NCBI GenBank assembly: GCA_030737875.1
Contig: CM060912.1
Span: forward strand, 260,138,231-260,202,230
DNA: 64,000 nt
Direction of reading: 5' to 3'
DNA from: Allium sativum
Lineage: Eukaryota > Streptophyta > Magnoliopsida > Asparagales > Amaryllidaceae
The position numbers were made by a program, and so were the translations under genes. Under the pieces are notes generated by a model, which did no database searches, was not told the origin of the DNA, and saw only the letters and a list, made by a program, of their open reading frames with translations. Each line of letters begins with the position of its first letter. Position 1 is the stretch's first letter. This document shows positions 22,273 through 34,686 of this stretch, one piece after another.

Positions 22273-22916
22273 TCAAGGCCAACTGGCCAAGCAAAAATTG
22301 TTGGAACTAGTACCAATGTTCCCTACCTCCGACTCGAGACTTGGGGGCAACCCCGCAAACTAATCAGCAGGTCGACACCGCTACTTATAACGGTGTCGGT
22401 CCCGCTACACATGGAAGTACCCCTAATCCTGACATCGCTTCAGCCTATGATTCTTTGGTTGGTTAAGTTGCGGGCTCTGTTATTGGAAATGTTGGTCAAG
22501 CGCCAATGTGTGCAACTTTGGATGGAAGCACTCCCACAGTTCCGGGAGTCAGGATTGTGCCCGATGTGGCTCCTCGGGTTGGAATTCAACTGGACATTCT
22601 TCTTGATAACCAATTGATTCCTCATATGGACTTAAACACTGAGTGTCTCTTTTGATAATCTTAATCAATTTCTTACTTGTGGAAATGGTTCTCAAATCAC
22701 GGATGTTATTCATCGTATCACTCGAGGCGGTGCCTCCTCTTCAAACTTGGATTATGTGACTCGTAGTCCATTTTCTTTGGATATCAGAAATTCTCGCAAC
22801 CCACCAGATTTCAAACTACCGGTGTTGGAAACCTATGATGGTAGGAAGGATACGACTGCTCACTTGATGAGATATATTCATTATATGGAATCCCTGTTCG
22901 CTTCGGAAAACGTCAT
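22273..22916 (+). pseudogene. Tat-like gag, middle piece (copy B)
   Basis: It resumes collinearity with copy A at 'attgttggaactagtac' (compare 14319) and continues through 'ccgggagtcaggattgtgcc' and 'ttggatatcag' to 'ggaaaacgtcat'. It is cut there by CACTA-2. Several frames are needed to read it, so it is degenerate. Confidence 0.8.
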
Positions 22917-22948
22917 CACTACTACAAAAGTGGGCATATTCGACACTA
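22917..22948 (+). repeat. CACTA-2 left terminal inverted repeat
   Basis: It pairs with 37739-37770 over 32 bases with a single mismatch. It is preceded by the target duplication CAT. Confidence 0.93.
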
Positions 22949-25900
22949 ATATGTGTGCGTTGCATGAAAAGTGTGGCGAAAGTTATGCTTTCTTTGATCT
23001 TCTGCCACAATATTCATATGTTGTTGAATTGGACGTGAATGTACTATTGTTGTTGGAATTCTAGTGTTATGACGTGCAACACCTGTTCAAAACGTAGCTT
23101 TACATAAATACAATCCAGGTCAGCGATCCGCGTTATAAGAATAAACAAATAAATAACCGTGGATGATAATTTAATCCGATAGTTCAAACCAATCCCTACT
23201 TCCTACATAAAATGTTACCCCATTATCCAATTAGTGACAACCACGTCACTATATGTGAAATTCTACCATGAATTTTTCCCCCCTCACGAAATACGACGTA
23301 AAAATAATCCGATCTTTACTTCTTATTCCTTTACTTCCTCTTTTTACTATTTCCCAAAGTTTAAACCTAAATTCACGTCACCTTCGATTACCCCACCCCA
23401 TCGCATCTATTCCCTCCAATCTCTTCCACATCCGAACAAGTCGTTCACCCCTATCTAATCTGTTACGTGCACAGGTACTTTCCATTTGATTTTGGAACTA
23501 CCAATTTCAATGTTTTGATTTGAAGAGTATCGGCCCTGCTTTGGACAAAGGTATAAGATCTGACAATGTCTACATTCCTCATGGTGTATCAGCCCTGCTT
23601 TGGACAAAAGTATGTTGTGGGAGTTTGATCCAAAGAAATTATGTGAAATGTTTATTTCGCTAGTGCAAATTTACATTATACTATAAATCTTGAATTTAAT
23701 TGATGCATTTTCGAGAAAAACTAACTATGTACTTTCCATATTGCAGCCATCAGACATCTTCTTGCCAGTGGAGATTTACATTTAGTCGGTTTTGTTTTAT
23801 GATATCCCTTAGTTTCTTAAAAAAAAGAGGCTTGATATATTTTAGTAATGATTATATACTATTATGCGTGTGAGCAAGGGAATATTCTAACTTATTTACT
23901 ACTTATTAGTGGTCGGTTATTTTACTATTATGTGTATGATTAGAACTGGGTCTTTGTCTCGTGGAGATCGTAGTTGGAGAGGAGTTGGTGTGGTGGTTGA
24001 TTGTTAAGGTAAGCATGGGTAGTGCAGGTTGTAATGACTTAGCTAATTGCCGATGTGTTTTCAATGATATAAGCAGATAAACTTGTACAATCAAGTGGCG
24101 CACTACTATGGAATGAGAAGATCTAAGAACTGAAAAGAAGATCAATGCCTCATTATATCTGTAACGATCCTAGTACCGGTCAATAAGAAAGTTTGAATTT
24201 TAATATCATTTGATTTCATTTTAATGGCCCATCATATCTGCAGCGATCTGAAATCTGATCATATGAATAAGTTTCTATTTTTTATTATTGCTTAGAAGAA
24301 AAACGCTTATATATATCGATTGATAGATCATTTGTTTAAAAACAAATTTGTGCATACTCCCATTATGATGATTGCTGACCATTATGATGAACATTTGCCG
24401 ACTGCAAGTTACAACAATGAAATAATAGACTTCAATTTGAGCTGTAGAAAAATGCTCCTAGAATGCCTTCAAGGCTTTTTTCTGATTAACAAACATTTGC
24501 TACTACGATTGTCAGTGTTTAAGCTAAGTTAATGTAGAGTTAATAGGTTGAGGAGTTGATGTACCAATTGGTGTGTGATCCCTCAGGATTGGTTGTTGAA
24601 ACAATGCTAAAAGAACATATTCTAGCAGTAATTACTTGGGGAGACAAATTAGTTTATATTCTACGAATTTTAATGTCACAAAACTGGGAATGATAATCCA
24701 TTTTCTATCCCTGATGTATCTAAGAGGAAAAATAGGTATTCATTTTAATCGTAGTCTTCTAGCTAAGCGTTGTTATTCGAATGTATCAGAGTTAAATATT
24801 TGGACGACTTCTGGATTTAGACGCCGCATATTTGTGAATGCATTTGATGTTCTTTTTTAAGTTATTGATTAGATCAGTGGCTACAGGAGAACCCAAACAT
24901 AGGATTTGGCAAGAAATGCTGGGAATCAACGGGTAGTTTAGTTAGTCCCAAAAGTTATAACAATTGTACATTCATTTGTGTTATTGTCCTTCTAGTACTA
25001 ACTTGATCTGGCCTGATCAAATCGAAAACTTCGACCAAAAGACAGAAAAATTACTCATTTTTTAGCTTTATTATCCTATCGAAGTTGAACCAACTTGATG
25101 TTTATGTTCTAAAATGGATAGTTTGCCCTCGTCTATACCTAAGATTCACTTGGTCAGTCCATGTTCGATATGACGAGCCTAAATGCCAATCCAAGAATTA
25201 AACGAAGAACTATAGAAAAGATAGTATGATATGCGCTATCTTTCAGCGAGCTCGGCATTATCAGTATGCTTACTAAAACTATCAGATAAATTTTATCATT
25301 TTTTTATGATGCATTATCAGTATGATCTCTTCCTCGTGATGTTGTGGTTAAAATTTAGTTATATTGGATATGTCCTTCAAGTGGAAAATCAAAACAGCTG
25401 CCCTTGAAACTGATTTTTTACATGAATTTGTTTCCCATACCAGTTTACACTTTAGTAAAAAAAAAATTTATATATGTTCTATGTTAGTTTTAGAGAAAAG
25501 TCATCGTCTCTCTTAGTTTAGTAATATTTTTTTATAGATTTGCCTATATAAAGTGTGCCATTTTTGTATGTGATTTTGTATAGATTTACCTATGATCAGT
25601 GTTCACATGTATATGATTTTAGTATATACGCATTTGTATGCATATCCGTTACATCAATAAAATATTTAAGCACAGTATAATGGTTTAGATCGACAGTCTA
25701 TGGGACAATGACCTGTACATTGGTCCTTTTATTGTTCTTCAAGTCATACAGTATGAACTGCCAAATGACTCTGAAAGCTTTGTACACGGATCCGATAGAA
25801 CAGGCCGAGCATGAAAGAAAGGAACCGTGATAGCCATAACTCGTGAGCAAACTAGAAACATTTGAGTTATGGAACAAGATGTAGGGTACAGGTTCATTTA

Positions 25901-26193
25901 ATTTCCGGAAATGAACGTAGAAGCAAACGACAGTATGTTTGCTGGCTATATTGGGAATCAATGGGTAGTTTAGTTAATCAATAACTTTTTTAAGTTATTG
26001 ATTTATAACTTTTGGGATGCTAGTCCGAGATTTCGTATTTTTGGAACCACAGTCTTTATACAATTTGGTACACTCAAGTACGGTAAGTAATCAATAGGCA
26101 TTTTAGTTAATTCCAAAAAATAGAAAAATCAGAGTAGCATTGATCTTTTCTAAAAGTAATATATTTAGATATGTGATTGGATGTTTATTATAT
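22949..26193. other. CACTA-2 interior, no gene recognised
   Basis: The sequence is AT-rich. Around 23280-23480 it looks like a C/T-rich plant 5' leader ending 'gcacag' then GTACTTTCC, a possible donor site. A 57-base tandem duplication of 'gccctgctttggacaaa' is present (about 23532 and 23589). A candidate acceptor lies at 23747. These could be non-coding or divergent exons of the cysteine-synthase-like gene downstream, but I cannot show it. Confidence 0.45.
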
Positions 26194-26327
26194 AATCATC
26201 TTGTTGGATGGACACCACTGATAGAAATCAAAGGTATAACAAAAGCTGACAACTTTGATGCCCAGATCATTGCAAAGCTGGAGACATACCGGCCTTCTAA
26301 TTCTATTAAAGGCCGCAGTGCTCTCAG
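26194..26327 (+). pseudogene. Captured cysteine synthase fragment (N-terminal substrate/PLP region)
   Basis: The frame reads 'NHLVGWTPLIEIKGITKAD', then 'IIAKLETYRPSNSIKGRSAL'. This matches the plant O-acetylserine (thiol) lyase pattern LIGxTPLxxL...AKLExxxPxxSVKDR. The lysine that would bind pyridoxal phosphate is kept (SIKGR). A donor-like CAG/GTTTGG follows at 26328. Only a small part of the roughly 320-residue family length is present, and the segment sits in CACTA-2, so it is a captured gene piece. The role in a working enzyme would be making cysteine from O-acetylserine and sulfide. Confidence 0.8.
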
Positions 26328-26577
26328 GTTTGGACGCAATTCTATATGATTTTATCTATCATTGTACATCTACATGAAATCTTATAAAAAACACTGGCTT
26401 TATGTCTACATCTACCTATGACTCATAATTTAGTTAAGATGGCCAGATGGTTCTTGCGTTTGGATCGACTAAAATTATGCCACCATTGGTATTGTTTACA
26501 GAATTTCTATTTCATTGCTATGATATATTTATATGATACATGCGCTTATCAAATAACTTGTGAAAATCAAATTGCAG

Positions 26578-26665
26578 GACCTGAAATATGGAACGATATA
26601 GCCGGCAAGGTATATATTTTTGTAGTGGGTTCTAGATTGGGAGGTACAGTTTTTGGTAGAATGCG
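26578..26665 (+). pseudogene. Captured cysteine synthase fragment (GTGGT-loop region)
   Basis: After an acceptor-like 'attgcag' the frame reads 'GPEIWNDIAGKVYIFVVGS' and then 'RLGGTVFG'. In cysteine synthases this is the conserved GPEIW...GK-(I/V)D-x-FVAGxGTGGTxxG segment that grips the cofactor phosphate. The loop is damaged (GSRLGGT). It lies about 250 bases after the first fragment in the same orientation and order as in the enzyme, but the sequence expected between them is missing, so the copy is internally deleted. Confidence 0.82.
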
Positions 26666-26984
26666 TTGTTCCTTTGTAGAATGCATTCGATCGTATGTGT
26701 TGGTACTTGTATTGAAGGTGGTATGTGTTGGCACTTATGGTATGCAGAATATTAGAATTGTACTTTTAAATTATGTATTTGATCGTATGTGTTGGCACTT
26801 GTGGTATATTAGAAGAATTGGTATGGTATGCAGAATATTTTGGATGGTTTGAATGTGATGATGAATGTTTTGGATGTGTTTCTTCTATGTACGAAACTGG
26901 TAATTGCTAGATTTATAATTAAAGCGTTGTATTTGCCTTCTTCTACTATTTCATTTGCTTTTTTCTTGATGTTGTATTTGAATA

Positions 26985-28350
26985 TTGTTGAAATAAAAAA
27001 ATGACCACAACACGAAAGGTGGTTTTAGAACACTTCACCAAAAGGTAGGATTCGAGATTATGGAGCCACAAACACAAAATCAAAGGAAAATAGTAGAGAC
27101 CAAAGAATTTTTAGAGTAGTTCGGCTTAAAAATAGCCAACGTCCACTATAGGAAGAGTTTTGTTTTCAGTTCGGAATTTACGAAGTATATTGCTTCACTC
27201 ATATCACTCATTTCTCTCTTTTACAATGATATCTTTTATTTTCTCTCTCTTTTGATCTAGATTTCACTTGAATCCGCCAAGGAATTGATGAGATCTCTTG
27301 ATTTGTGATGATAGTTGTATAGATCTTCAATCATTTGAACAATTTGACGATTTTCATTAGTTCCATGGTGAATTTGTGTTAGATCTAAGCTTCAGAAAGG
27401 ATTGATGGGGACTAGAGAGGTTTAGAGTAGTTTAGAATGGTGGAGAAGTGAAAATGGCAGCCCTTTGGGGTCCAAAATTCCCTCCCTTGAATGGTTGAGA
27501 AGTGGGTTATTTATAGGTGTAGTTTGAACGTAGTGGCAGAGTTGTAATTTAGGTGCACGGGGTATGGGTCGTTCATAAGTGTATTTACGAAAATGCCACT
27601 GGACTACAGTTGTAGCCAGCTGCACGACCGACCCAGACATTGACATGTGCGACCAGAATTTCATGAACGATCGACCCTCTTTATCATGTGAACGACCGAC
27701 CTAAAGTGAGCGAGTGAGGCATATAAACTTGATGAACAACCCACTTTTATTACTACTTTGCCATCGTGGAATTAATACTGATCGAACCACTTTTATAGCT
27801 GGCCATAGTTGTCCCCACGTGTCTAATATATAATATATGTACGTCCATTTTTCGTGATGCATGAACCATCCTTTTCTCACATAGATTTTTCATTAATTCA
27901 TAAGGAAGAACATGCTCGAGCATAACAGCAAAAGCATTGCTCGATCCATGGTAGGAAGACAGTGCTCGACCCTTGAGCTCTGGTGGTGACCGACCGACCT
28001 ACGTGGCATTATGCTGCTCGACCCACGGCTGAAAGACGCTACTCGACCAAGATTTCTAGGTGATGCTTGACCCACGCAGAGAGTCAGATGCTCGACCGAC
28101 CAGTTTGACGCTGATGCTCGACCCGTCACTGAAGAATACTGATCGACCACGTGTTGTTGCTGATCTTGGACGCAATCCAACCATGGATGTGGGCAAACTC
28201 ATCAGTAGTTTGTCCTATTTTGAGCTGAGTCCGTGGTGCACAAATGGATTGAGAACTATATATACATTTATACACACTGGTCCTCTTTTTCAAGCGAAAT
28301 CTAGTCGAGTGCATTTATACCGTTTGACATAATGTTTGAATGGACTGTTG
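26985..28350. repeat. LTR-like stretch related to the LARD LTRs
   Basis: From about 27050 the order 'accaaagaatttttagag', 'gttcggctt', 'acgtccacta', 'catttctctcttttac' and 'gatttcacttgaa' parallels the LARD LTR (28800-28990: 'cacaaaggaatttttatag', 'gttcgattct', 'acgtccacttt', and so on). A later part (27600-28160) is full of 'gctcgaccgacc' words where the LARD LTR has 'cgacatgact' words. It is probably a diverged solo LTR. Ends are uncertain. Confidence 0.55.
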
Positions 28351-28683
28351 CTCATTAATCCATCTTCGCTGATCCATATTTTTTTGTAATGTTTAATGTT
28401 CATAGCACTTTTGCTCAGTTTATTTTTGTAAACTTCTTGCTAGCATGGGTAATCTGAATTCATCATGCAATAGACACATGAGACCATGCTCGACATATTG
28501 TTTAATGACCCATGCAAGTATTTGTTAAACTATGTCGGTTCAATGTCTTGTCCAAGCTGGTACTTGTGTTATCTATGTCACGCTAGCTCATCTTGCCCAT
28601 GCACGATCTAGAATAATTCATGTATTTTATTTTGCACTGGCGATCCATGAAAATGAATTGCGTCTGATCTAATTGTTTCATTA
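28351..28683. other. CACTA-2 interior next to the nested LARD, nothing recognised
   Basis: It is plain AT-rich sequence ending in the LARD target duplication GACAG (28684-28688). Confidence 0.45.
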
Positions 28684-28688
28684 GACAG

Positions 28689-31267
28689 TGTTTGCTCCAA
28701 ATTTGGTATCAAACACCAAGGATGTAAAAGTTACACTTCATCGATTCGATAAGAATATGGAACCGCGTAATCGCAAAATAAACGGATAAAAGTAAGTAAG
28801 AACACAAAGGAATTTTTATAGTGGTTCGATTCTCTATGAATCTACGTCCACTTTCAATCAATTCTCATTATGATATTCAAGCTTACAACATATGAATTTT
28901 CCCTCATTACAATCATTTCTCTCTTTTACTTTCGTTTCACTCTCTTTATGGTCGGATTTCACTTGATTTTGGCGAAGGAAAGGAAGAGATCTTGCTTGCT
29001 TCGTGACAAATCCCCAATCACTTACTCGCTTTCATCCTTTTCCATGATCTTCATAGATTTCATATTGACTTCGCATTCAATCTAGACTTCGAAGAGGATT
29101 AGAAAAGACAAGAGATCGTTTGTATGGTGTTTGAGAGATTTATTTTGTAGTTTGAAGGAGATCCAAGGCCCTTAGATTCGATTGGAGAAAGCTTTTATGA
29201 TCATTGACATAGATTGGATCTTCATGAAGTTAGAAAAGAGTTGTTGAATCCATAGAAGCCATTAGAGAAGTTGTAAATGAGTTTTCAATTTGGCGGAATC
29301 TCCCTCTTGGAATGAATTTTTGGTCCCCCTTCTCAAGTGAATTATGAGAGGTATTTATAGGTGATTTTAGCCCCGGGTGGCAACTATGTAATTATGCAGA
29401 AAACGCCATGACTCAATTTCGACATGACTCACTTCGACATGACTCAATCTCGACATGACTCACTTCGACATGACTCAATCTCGACATGACTCAGTTTCGC
29501 CATGAATGGTCTGAACGCCATGACTCATCTCGCCATGAGCCATCTCGCCATGACTTCATTTCGCCATGGTGAGATGCGGTATGAGTTTCGGTGGCAATTT
29601 GGTAAATATGTGTGTGCAACTGGAAATTCACCTTTAGAGCTGTCACACAGCTGGTCCGCGACATGAATGATCTCCCACCAGCCTGCGACATGACTGAGCA
29701 ATGGTTCTGGACCTCACGTCTTGAATACTTGCGGTACATTTCCAATTTGAACAACGACTTGGCACCAGTGCACGTGTCCCTTATGTCAAAAAGCAAGTAA
29801 CTGGTCCACTCTTCACCATTTCACATGAACTACTTTATTATTTATACTTCATGCATGCTTTGTACAGTGCCACGTTATGATCCAAATGTGGTCTTTACGA
29901 GATGAATGCTACCGACTCGCTTCTAATATATTAACATCCAACTTTAGCACTTTGCGACATGTCCATAAATCCAACAGACCCATACTCTATTTCAATATGT
30001 ATAAGCAGCGACTTGAATGAGGACGACATGTGGCATGCCTGGAAGCAACGTCCTACGGCATGGATGAAACGATATAGTTCTGGTCTTGTGGCTTTCACCA
30101 TCCAAACGACATGGTATCTGCGACATGAATTATTTAATGCATAACTGACAGGTCAACGACTTAAGTTATTTCCCAACGGCATGCTTTTATGAAGGGGTGA
30201 GCTGTTTCTTTACAACCGACATTGTCTCATGCAAAGTAAGTGTGGTTTCACCGTTCATACGAACTGATTTTCCTCATCCAATATTCATGATTCCCAAAAT
30301 GTATGGCCACGTGTCCTCTTGCCTTGGGATCAGCCTTTTTCTCCTTAAAGATGGTAGACTCCTATTCTTACTCATGTTTACCTATCTGGTTGAAAATATC
30401 AACTCATAGCATGTCACGGTTTAGTTTTTAGCTCCAATTACTTTGTGCCATGTCAGCGTTATTCATGTGTAGCGACATGAGCATCCCATATGACACAAAC
30501 AGATTAGTAGGAACGACTTGATTCACTGGAGGCACGTACATAGGGACACGCGACATGAAGCCAGCGGCATGGTGAGAAGCAGCATTGGGAGACAACGTTA
30601 TGGTTATCTACAGTATGAAGCATAAAATTGTCCAATGACATGACCTCATACATATGATTCATTGCAACACATATTGGAATGACCGTCTTGGGTAGAGCCC
30701 TTTATACGACATGACAGTATGGACAACATGATATGTGACAACGGATTCCCGCGATATGGCGTAAAGGAGCACTGACATGGATTTACATGGACTGTCCTCG
30801 TGTGTTTTCCTGCTATATAACACATTTACACATTTTCCTTTACAGCTTATTATGCTCACAACGATATGTGACATGAATTATATTTGACCAATTGAATGGG
30901 CATGATATTGTCGCACTCGATGACATACGACATGGACAACGTCGAGCTGAACAAGTTGAACCATATCACATTTGAGCGTCTTGAGCATACGGATACAAAA
31001 TTTCAACCATGTCCTGTGATCATTTTGATTGCCTGAGTCTTGTACGCGACATGGCATGCTCAGGCCCGAACGACTTAAGCAAAGAAATGAATTCATGTCG
31101 TGGAGAACGGCTTGTAGTTGTGGCGCGCTGAACGCCTTAATACCATGTCGTTCAAACGACTTGAAGCCAAAGTGCCAAAACAATATTATATGAAACTGCC
31201 CGGTCCATTGTGTACTATGTCGTTAACATATCTGTTTGAAGCTGCGTTTTCAAAAACGGGGTTAACA
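28689..31267 (-). repeat. 3' LTR of the LARD (left on the window)
   Basis: It runs from TGTTTGCTCC to GGGGTTAACA and is nearly identical to 34687-37286 by eye. It contains a cluster of 'cgacatgactca' words at 29410-29570 and scattered CGACATG words for the next 1.6 kb. Confidence 0.94.
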
Positions 31268-33332
31268 TTTGCCCCTCGAAGTTCGCATCTTCTTGCTTGT
31301 GAGAAATGCGGGCTTCGAAATAAACACAATTTGCGTTGAGATTCTTTCGTAGCTTCTTGTTGGCTATGACAAGCCATACTTTGAATTTGTAAGTTTCAAT
31401 CCACCTGTTTTGTAATCAGAACAAGCGATTGCACAATTCTGGACTTATACTCACTATCAACTGTCCATATCGATAATGGATTAGTTAACCGTTGAAAAAT
31501 GAGATATAGTGAATTTTAATTTGAATTGAATAAAGTGTCTACACAGAATTGTTCTACTCAGCGGTTTATAACTCATTGAATATTGTCCGTACAAATATGA
31601 TATTTAAACTCGAATTTGCATTAAATGCTTTAAATCAGTTAATCGACTAGAGTCGATTAAGGATTTCAAAAATTATCATTTTAGTGACTCATATGTTAAT
31701 GTACGATATTTCTCATTTGAGAAATACGTTTTTGTGATTTATATTCTGTTTCACTTTGGAGAATCATTGATTATACATCACTAGTCTTCATTATGAGAAG
31801 AATTTTTTCTATAGCTCGATTTTTGTTTGCTTTGTTGATCAGTTTTGACATTAAAGATTCTGTTGGATGCTCCATGTTTTAGTGAGGTCCTTTTAATCCA
31901 ACGTTTGTCCTTTTCTTGTGATTAAATCAACATGAAGGATTTCATTGAACGTTGTTGATTTCTCTTGTGGAGAGGATTTTTGGTTGTCGCATCGTTTCGC
32001 AGTGCGAATTCCTGCGAGGTTTGGGTGAAGGTTGCATTGCTCCACGTTTACGAACTCCCATGCTTCGTCTTGCTTTAGCAAGCTCTCGCGCTTCGTTTCA
32101 CGCCTACGGATTCCCGCGAATCATTGGGTTAAGGCTGCATCGCTCTGCGCTTACGAACTCCCACGCTTCGTCTTGCTTTAGCAAGCTCCCGCGCTTCGTT
32201 TCGCGCCTACGGATTCCCGTGAATCATTGGGTTAAGGTTGCATCACTCCGCGCTTACGATCTCCCATGCTTCGTCTTGCTTTAGCAAGCTCCCGCGCTTC
32301 GTTTCGCGCCTACGGTTTCCCGGGAACAATTGGGGTAGGGTTGCATCGCTCCGCGCTTACGAACTCCCACGCTTCATCTTGCTTTAGCAAGCTCCAGCGC
32401 TTCGTTTCGTGCCTACGGATTCCCGCGAATCATTGGGTTAAGGTTGCATCGCTCTACGCATACGAACTTCCACGCTTCATCTTGCTTTAGCAAGCTCCTG
32501 CGCTTCGTTTCGCGCCTACGGATTCCCGCAACCTTTGGGGGATGAGGTTTTGGATCCGTGACAGCTTGCTGCTCTATTCGCCGTTTGATTCATTGGGACT
32601 TCCTTGATCAACCGTTGAGTTGGTATTATTGGAGTTGCCTCATTTCGTCGGATTTTGAAGAAGCAAACGCCTACGGAATAGCCTGCAATGAGAAAATCGT
32701 CTTTTAGCAAATTTTCATGTATATTTTGCAAGTCAGAGATTTACACAAGCAGGCAACATTTCATTCGTAGTACTTTTGTTCTGTACAATGCATGTAAACC
32801 ATTATAGACTTTTTACAAGAAAGTAAAACATAGTAAAGAGTAAAGTAATGCAGAGAGGCGATAGTGATCGCTTATTCTGAGTCTCAGATATTAGATCATC
32901 ATCAACGGTCGTCAGTTGATTATCAGCCTTGGAATGATCTGAGTAGAAGCTACACTGCTTGGACCAGACTGATCATTTGATGCCCCTTGCCCCTGGGGAG
33001 CTGTAGAAGGATTTGCATCTTGGGAGTTCTTCACAAATTATTGCAGACGGTTCCTCCTAATCAATTCTTCAATTAATGATTTCAGTGGCTGCACTCGTTG
33101 GTGCTGTGACCCGGCTGATTATGATACCGACAGAACTTCCCGGATTTAGTTAGATGGTCATTAATTTTTATTGCTCGAGGCTCTGGGTAATCTTATGCAT
33201 CCTTTGTGGCAAGGTAGATGTTCTCGGGAGTGTCATTAATAGGTGTTAGATCAGACGAGTCAAGAAGGCGAAACTTTTTATTAGCTTTATTGTCATTTCC
33301 GTCATTAGCTCGCTTCTACCCCTGATATTCTT
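31268..33332 (-). other. LARD interior downstream of the gag frame
   Basis: It contains the degenerate end of gag with a readable zinc-knuckle-like 'FCRYHNQPGHSTNEC' on the minus strand (33091-33135), a 103-base tandem repeat array (32035-32540) and AT-rich sequence up to the polypurine tract at 31268-31278. No pol motif was found. Confidence 0.7.
32035..32540. repeat. 103-bp tandem repeat, nearly five copies
   Basis: The word 'gcttcgtcttgctttagcaa' (or 'catcttgc') starts near 32062, 32165, 32268, 32371 and 32474, exactly 103 bases apart. Each unit also contains 'cgcctacggattcccg' and 'catcgctccgcgcttacg'. It is GC-richer than its surroundings. Confidence 0.93.
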
Positions 33333-34553
33333 CTAATTGGATTGAATAGCTGCACTTTTAGGAGCTTCCATGAGTTGGTTACCGCCAATGGTTTGAAGAG
33401 GTATAGGCTTATCGTCCACTCTCATGTACTCCTCTGCTTTCTTATAGAACTTATCAAGCGTAGTTGGTTCCTTCATCTTAATCCATCTACCGAATTTGCT
33501 CTTCTCATCTATAGCGCTGAGTAGAGACATGAGGATTATGCGAGGTTCGGCGTTCCTTACTCCAGACAAAGAAACATTGAATCGACTAAGGAAGGCTTTG
33601 ACAGTTTCCCCTGGATTCTGTTTCATTACTGAAAGTGTTATAGCATCCTTGGCTTTAGTAGCGTATAGGCGGAACTGCTCCTTGAACTTTTTGGTGAGGT
33701 CAGAAAATCGATCGATAGACTTGGGCGGCAGCTTTGTGAACCACAATGATGCAGCACCTTCTAAGTAGAGAGGAAAGTATGTGCATCTCATCTCATCGGT
33801 TGCTTTAGCCGCAATCGTATGCCACTCGTATTTGAATAGGAAGTAGTTCGGATCAACGAGACTGTTGTACGGAGGCAAAGTAGGAGGATTGAATTTCTTC
33901 GGACACTCTGCTTCAAGGATCCTTTCGGTAAATGGAGTCCTATCGGGAGAGGAGTCCCATTCTCTTTCGTCGTCTTTGCTAGCTTGATTCTTTTTCATGG
34001 CTCGTTCTATCATATCCGAGATATATTCTTCGGTGTTATGGCGCTCTGTAAAGCTGAGCTCTTTACCAAATGTTCGTCTAGGCACATGACATTGATTAGA
34101 CAGCTTAGGTTCTTTGCCTTCTCGACGAAGAGGTGCCCCCGTGATAGGATTAGCGGCTTTTCGAATATTCGCTTCAGAACGGGTCTTACCTTTTGATTTC
34201 AATTCTTCGATATTAGCTTCATCTTCGTCACTTGCCCCATCATAATCGTCTTCCATATTGTTATTGCGGTTATGATCGGAAGTAGGCGATTTGTCATTTT
34301 CTTCGAAATTAACATGGACTTTCAGAGGGGCTTCAATTGGTTGAGCATTCAGAAGAGCGTTCATTTTCTTCATTAGAGCATCATTAGCATCCATCAAAGT
34401 TTTATTTGAAGTTTCAATTCGTCGGTTGACATTGGCAATAGCGGCATTTAGCTCATTTCTAGTCACGCCAGCTCCGCTTTCTGAATTTTCGCCAACTTCA
34501 AAACGATTGGTGAGTAGTGTCTCCTCATTAGCAATATCATTGGCTTCTATCAT
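33333..34553 (-). CDS. Gag protein of the LARD (Ty3/gypsy, Tat lineage)
   Basis: This 406-codon frame starts at ATG 34553, 113 bases inside the primer binding site. The N-terminal 120 residues are acidic and Asn-rich, with a possible coiled coil ('NELNAAIANVNRRIETSN'). A basic linker follows, then a retrotransposon gag core from about residue 215 to 345. The core shows 'PYNSLVDPNYFLFKYEWHT', 'AASLWFTKLPPKSIDRFSDL', 'FKEQF' and 'NPGETVKAFLSRFN'. It would package element RNA into particles. The stop at 33333 comes before the zinc-knuckle-like segment at 33091-33135, which lies in another frame, so the protein is probably C-terminally truncated by mutation. It is the longest open frame in the window and might still be translated. 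Confidence 0.85.
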   Translation of the reverse strand: MIEANDIANEETLLTNRFEVGENSESGAGVTRNELNAAIANVNRRIETSNKTLMDANDALMKKMNALLNAQPIEAPLKVHVNFEENDKSPTSDHNRNNNMEDDYDGASDEDEANIEELKSKGKTRSEANIRKAANPITGAPLRREGKEPKLSNQCHVPRRTFGKELSFTERHNTEEYISDMIERAMKKNQASKDDEREWDSSPDRTPFTERILEAECPKKFNPPTLPPYNSLVDPNYFLFKYEWHTIAAKATDEMRCTYFPLYLEGAASLWFTKLPPKSIDRFSDLTKKFKEQFRLYATKAKDAITLSVMKQNPGETVKAFLSRFNVSLSGVRNAEPRIILMSLLSAIDEKSKFGRWIKMKEPTTLDKFYKKAEEYMRVDDKPIPLQTIGGNQLMEAPKSAAIQSN

Positions 34554-34665
34554 GGTTTTGCTAAAGGTCTTTTTATACTTTTCCGTGATTTCGGAGAAGG
34601 ATGCAACTTAGAGCTTTAATGGCAAGACTTTTAACCTTGTGAGAGGAGGTAGGAGGTGAGGACGC

Positions 34666-34684
34666 GGCCCCACGGTGGGCGCCA
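34666..34684 (-). other. Primer binding site of the LARD
   Basis: On the minus strand it reads TGGCGCCCACCGTGGGGCC, two bases after the LTR end. The TGGCGCCCACCGTGGGG pattern is characteristic of Tat/Retand-type gypsy elements. Confidence 0.88.
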
Positions 34685-34686
34685 AA

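Noticed and set aside
25698..25961. 87-codon minus-strand frame in CACTA-2
   Set aside because: No family pattern or splice context was seen. It runs opposite to the cysteine-synthase pieces, so I left it out.
31893..32490. Repeating plus-strand frames with 'LALASSRASF' peptides
   Set aside because: They are shadows of the 103-base tandem repeat in the LARD interior.
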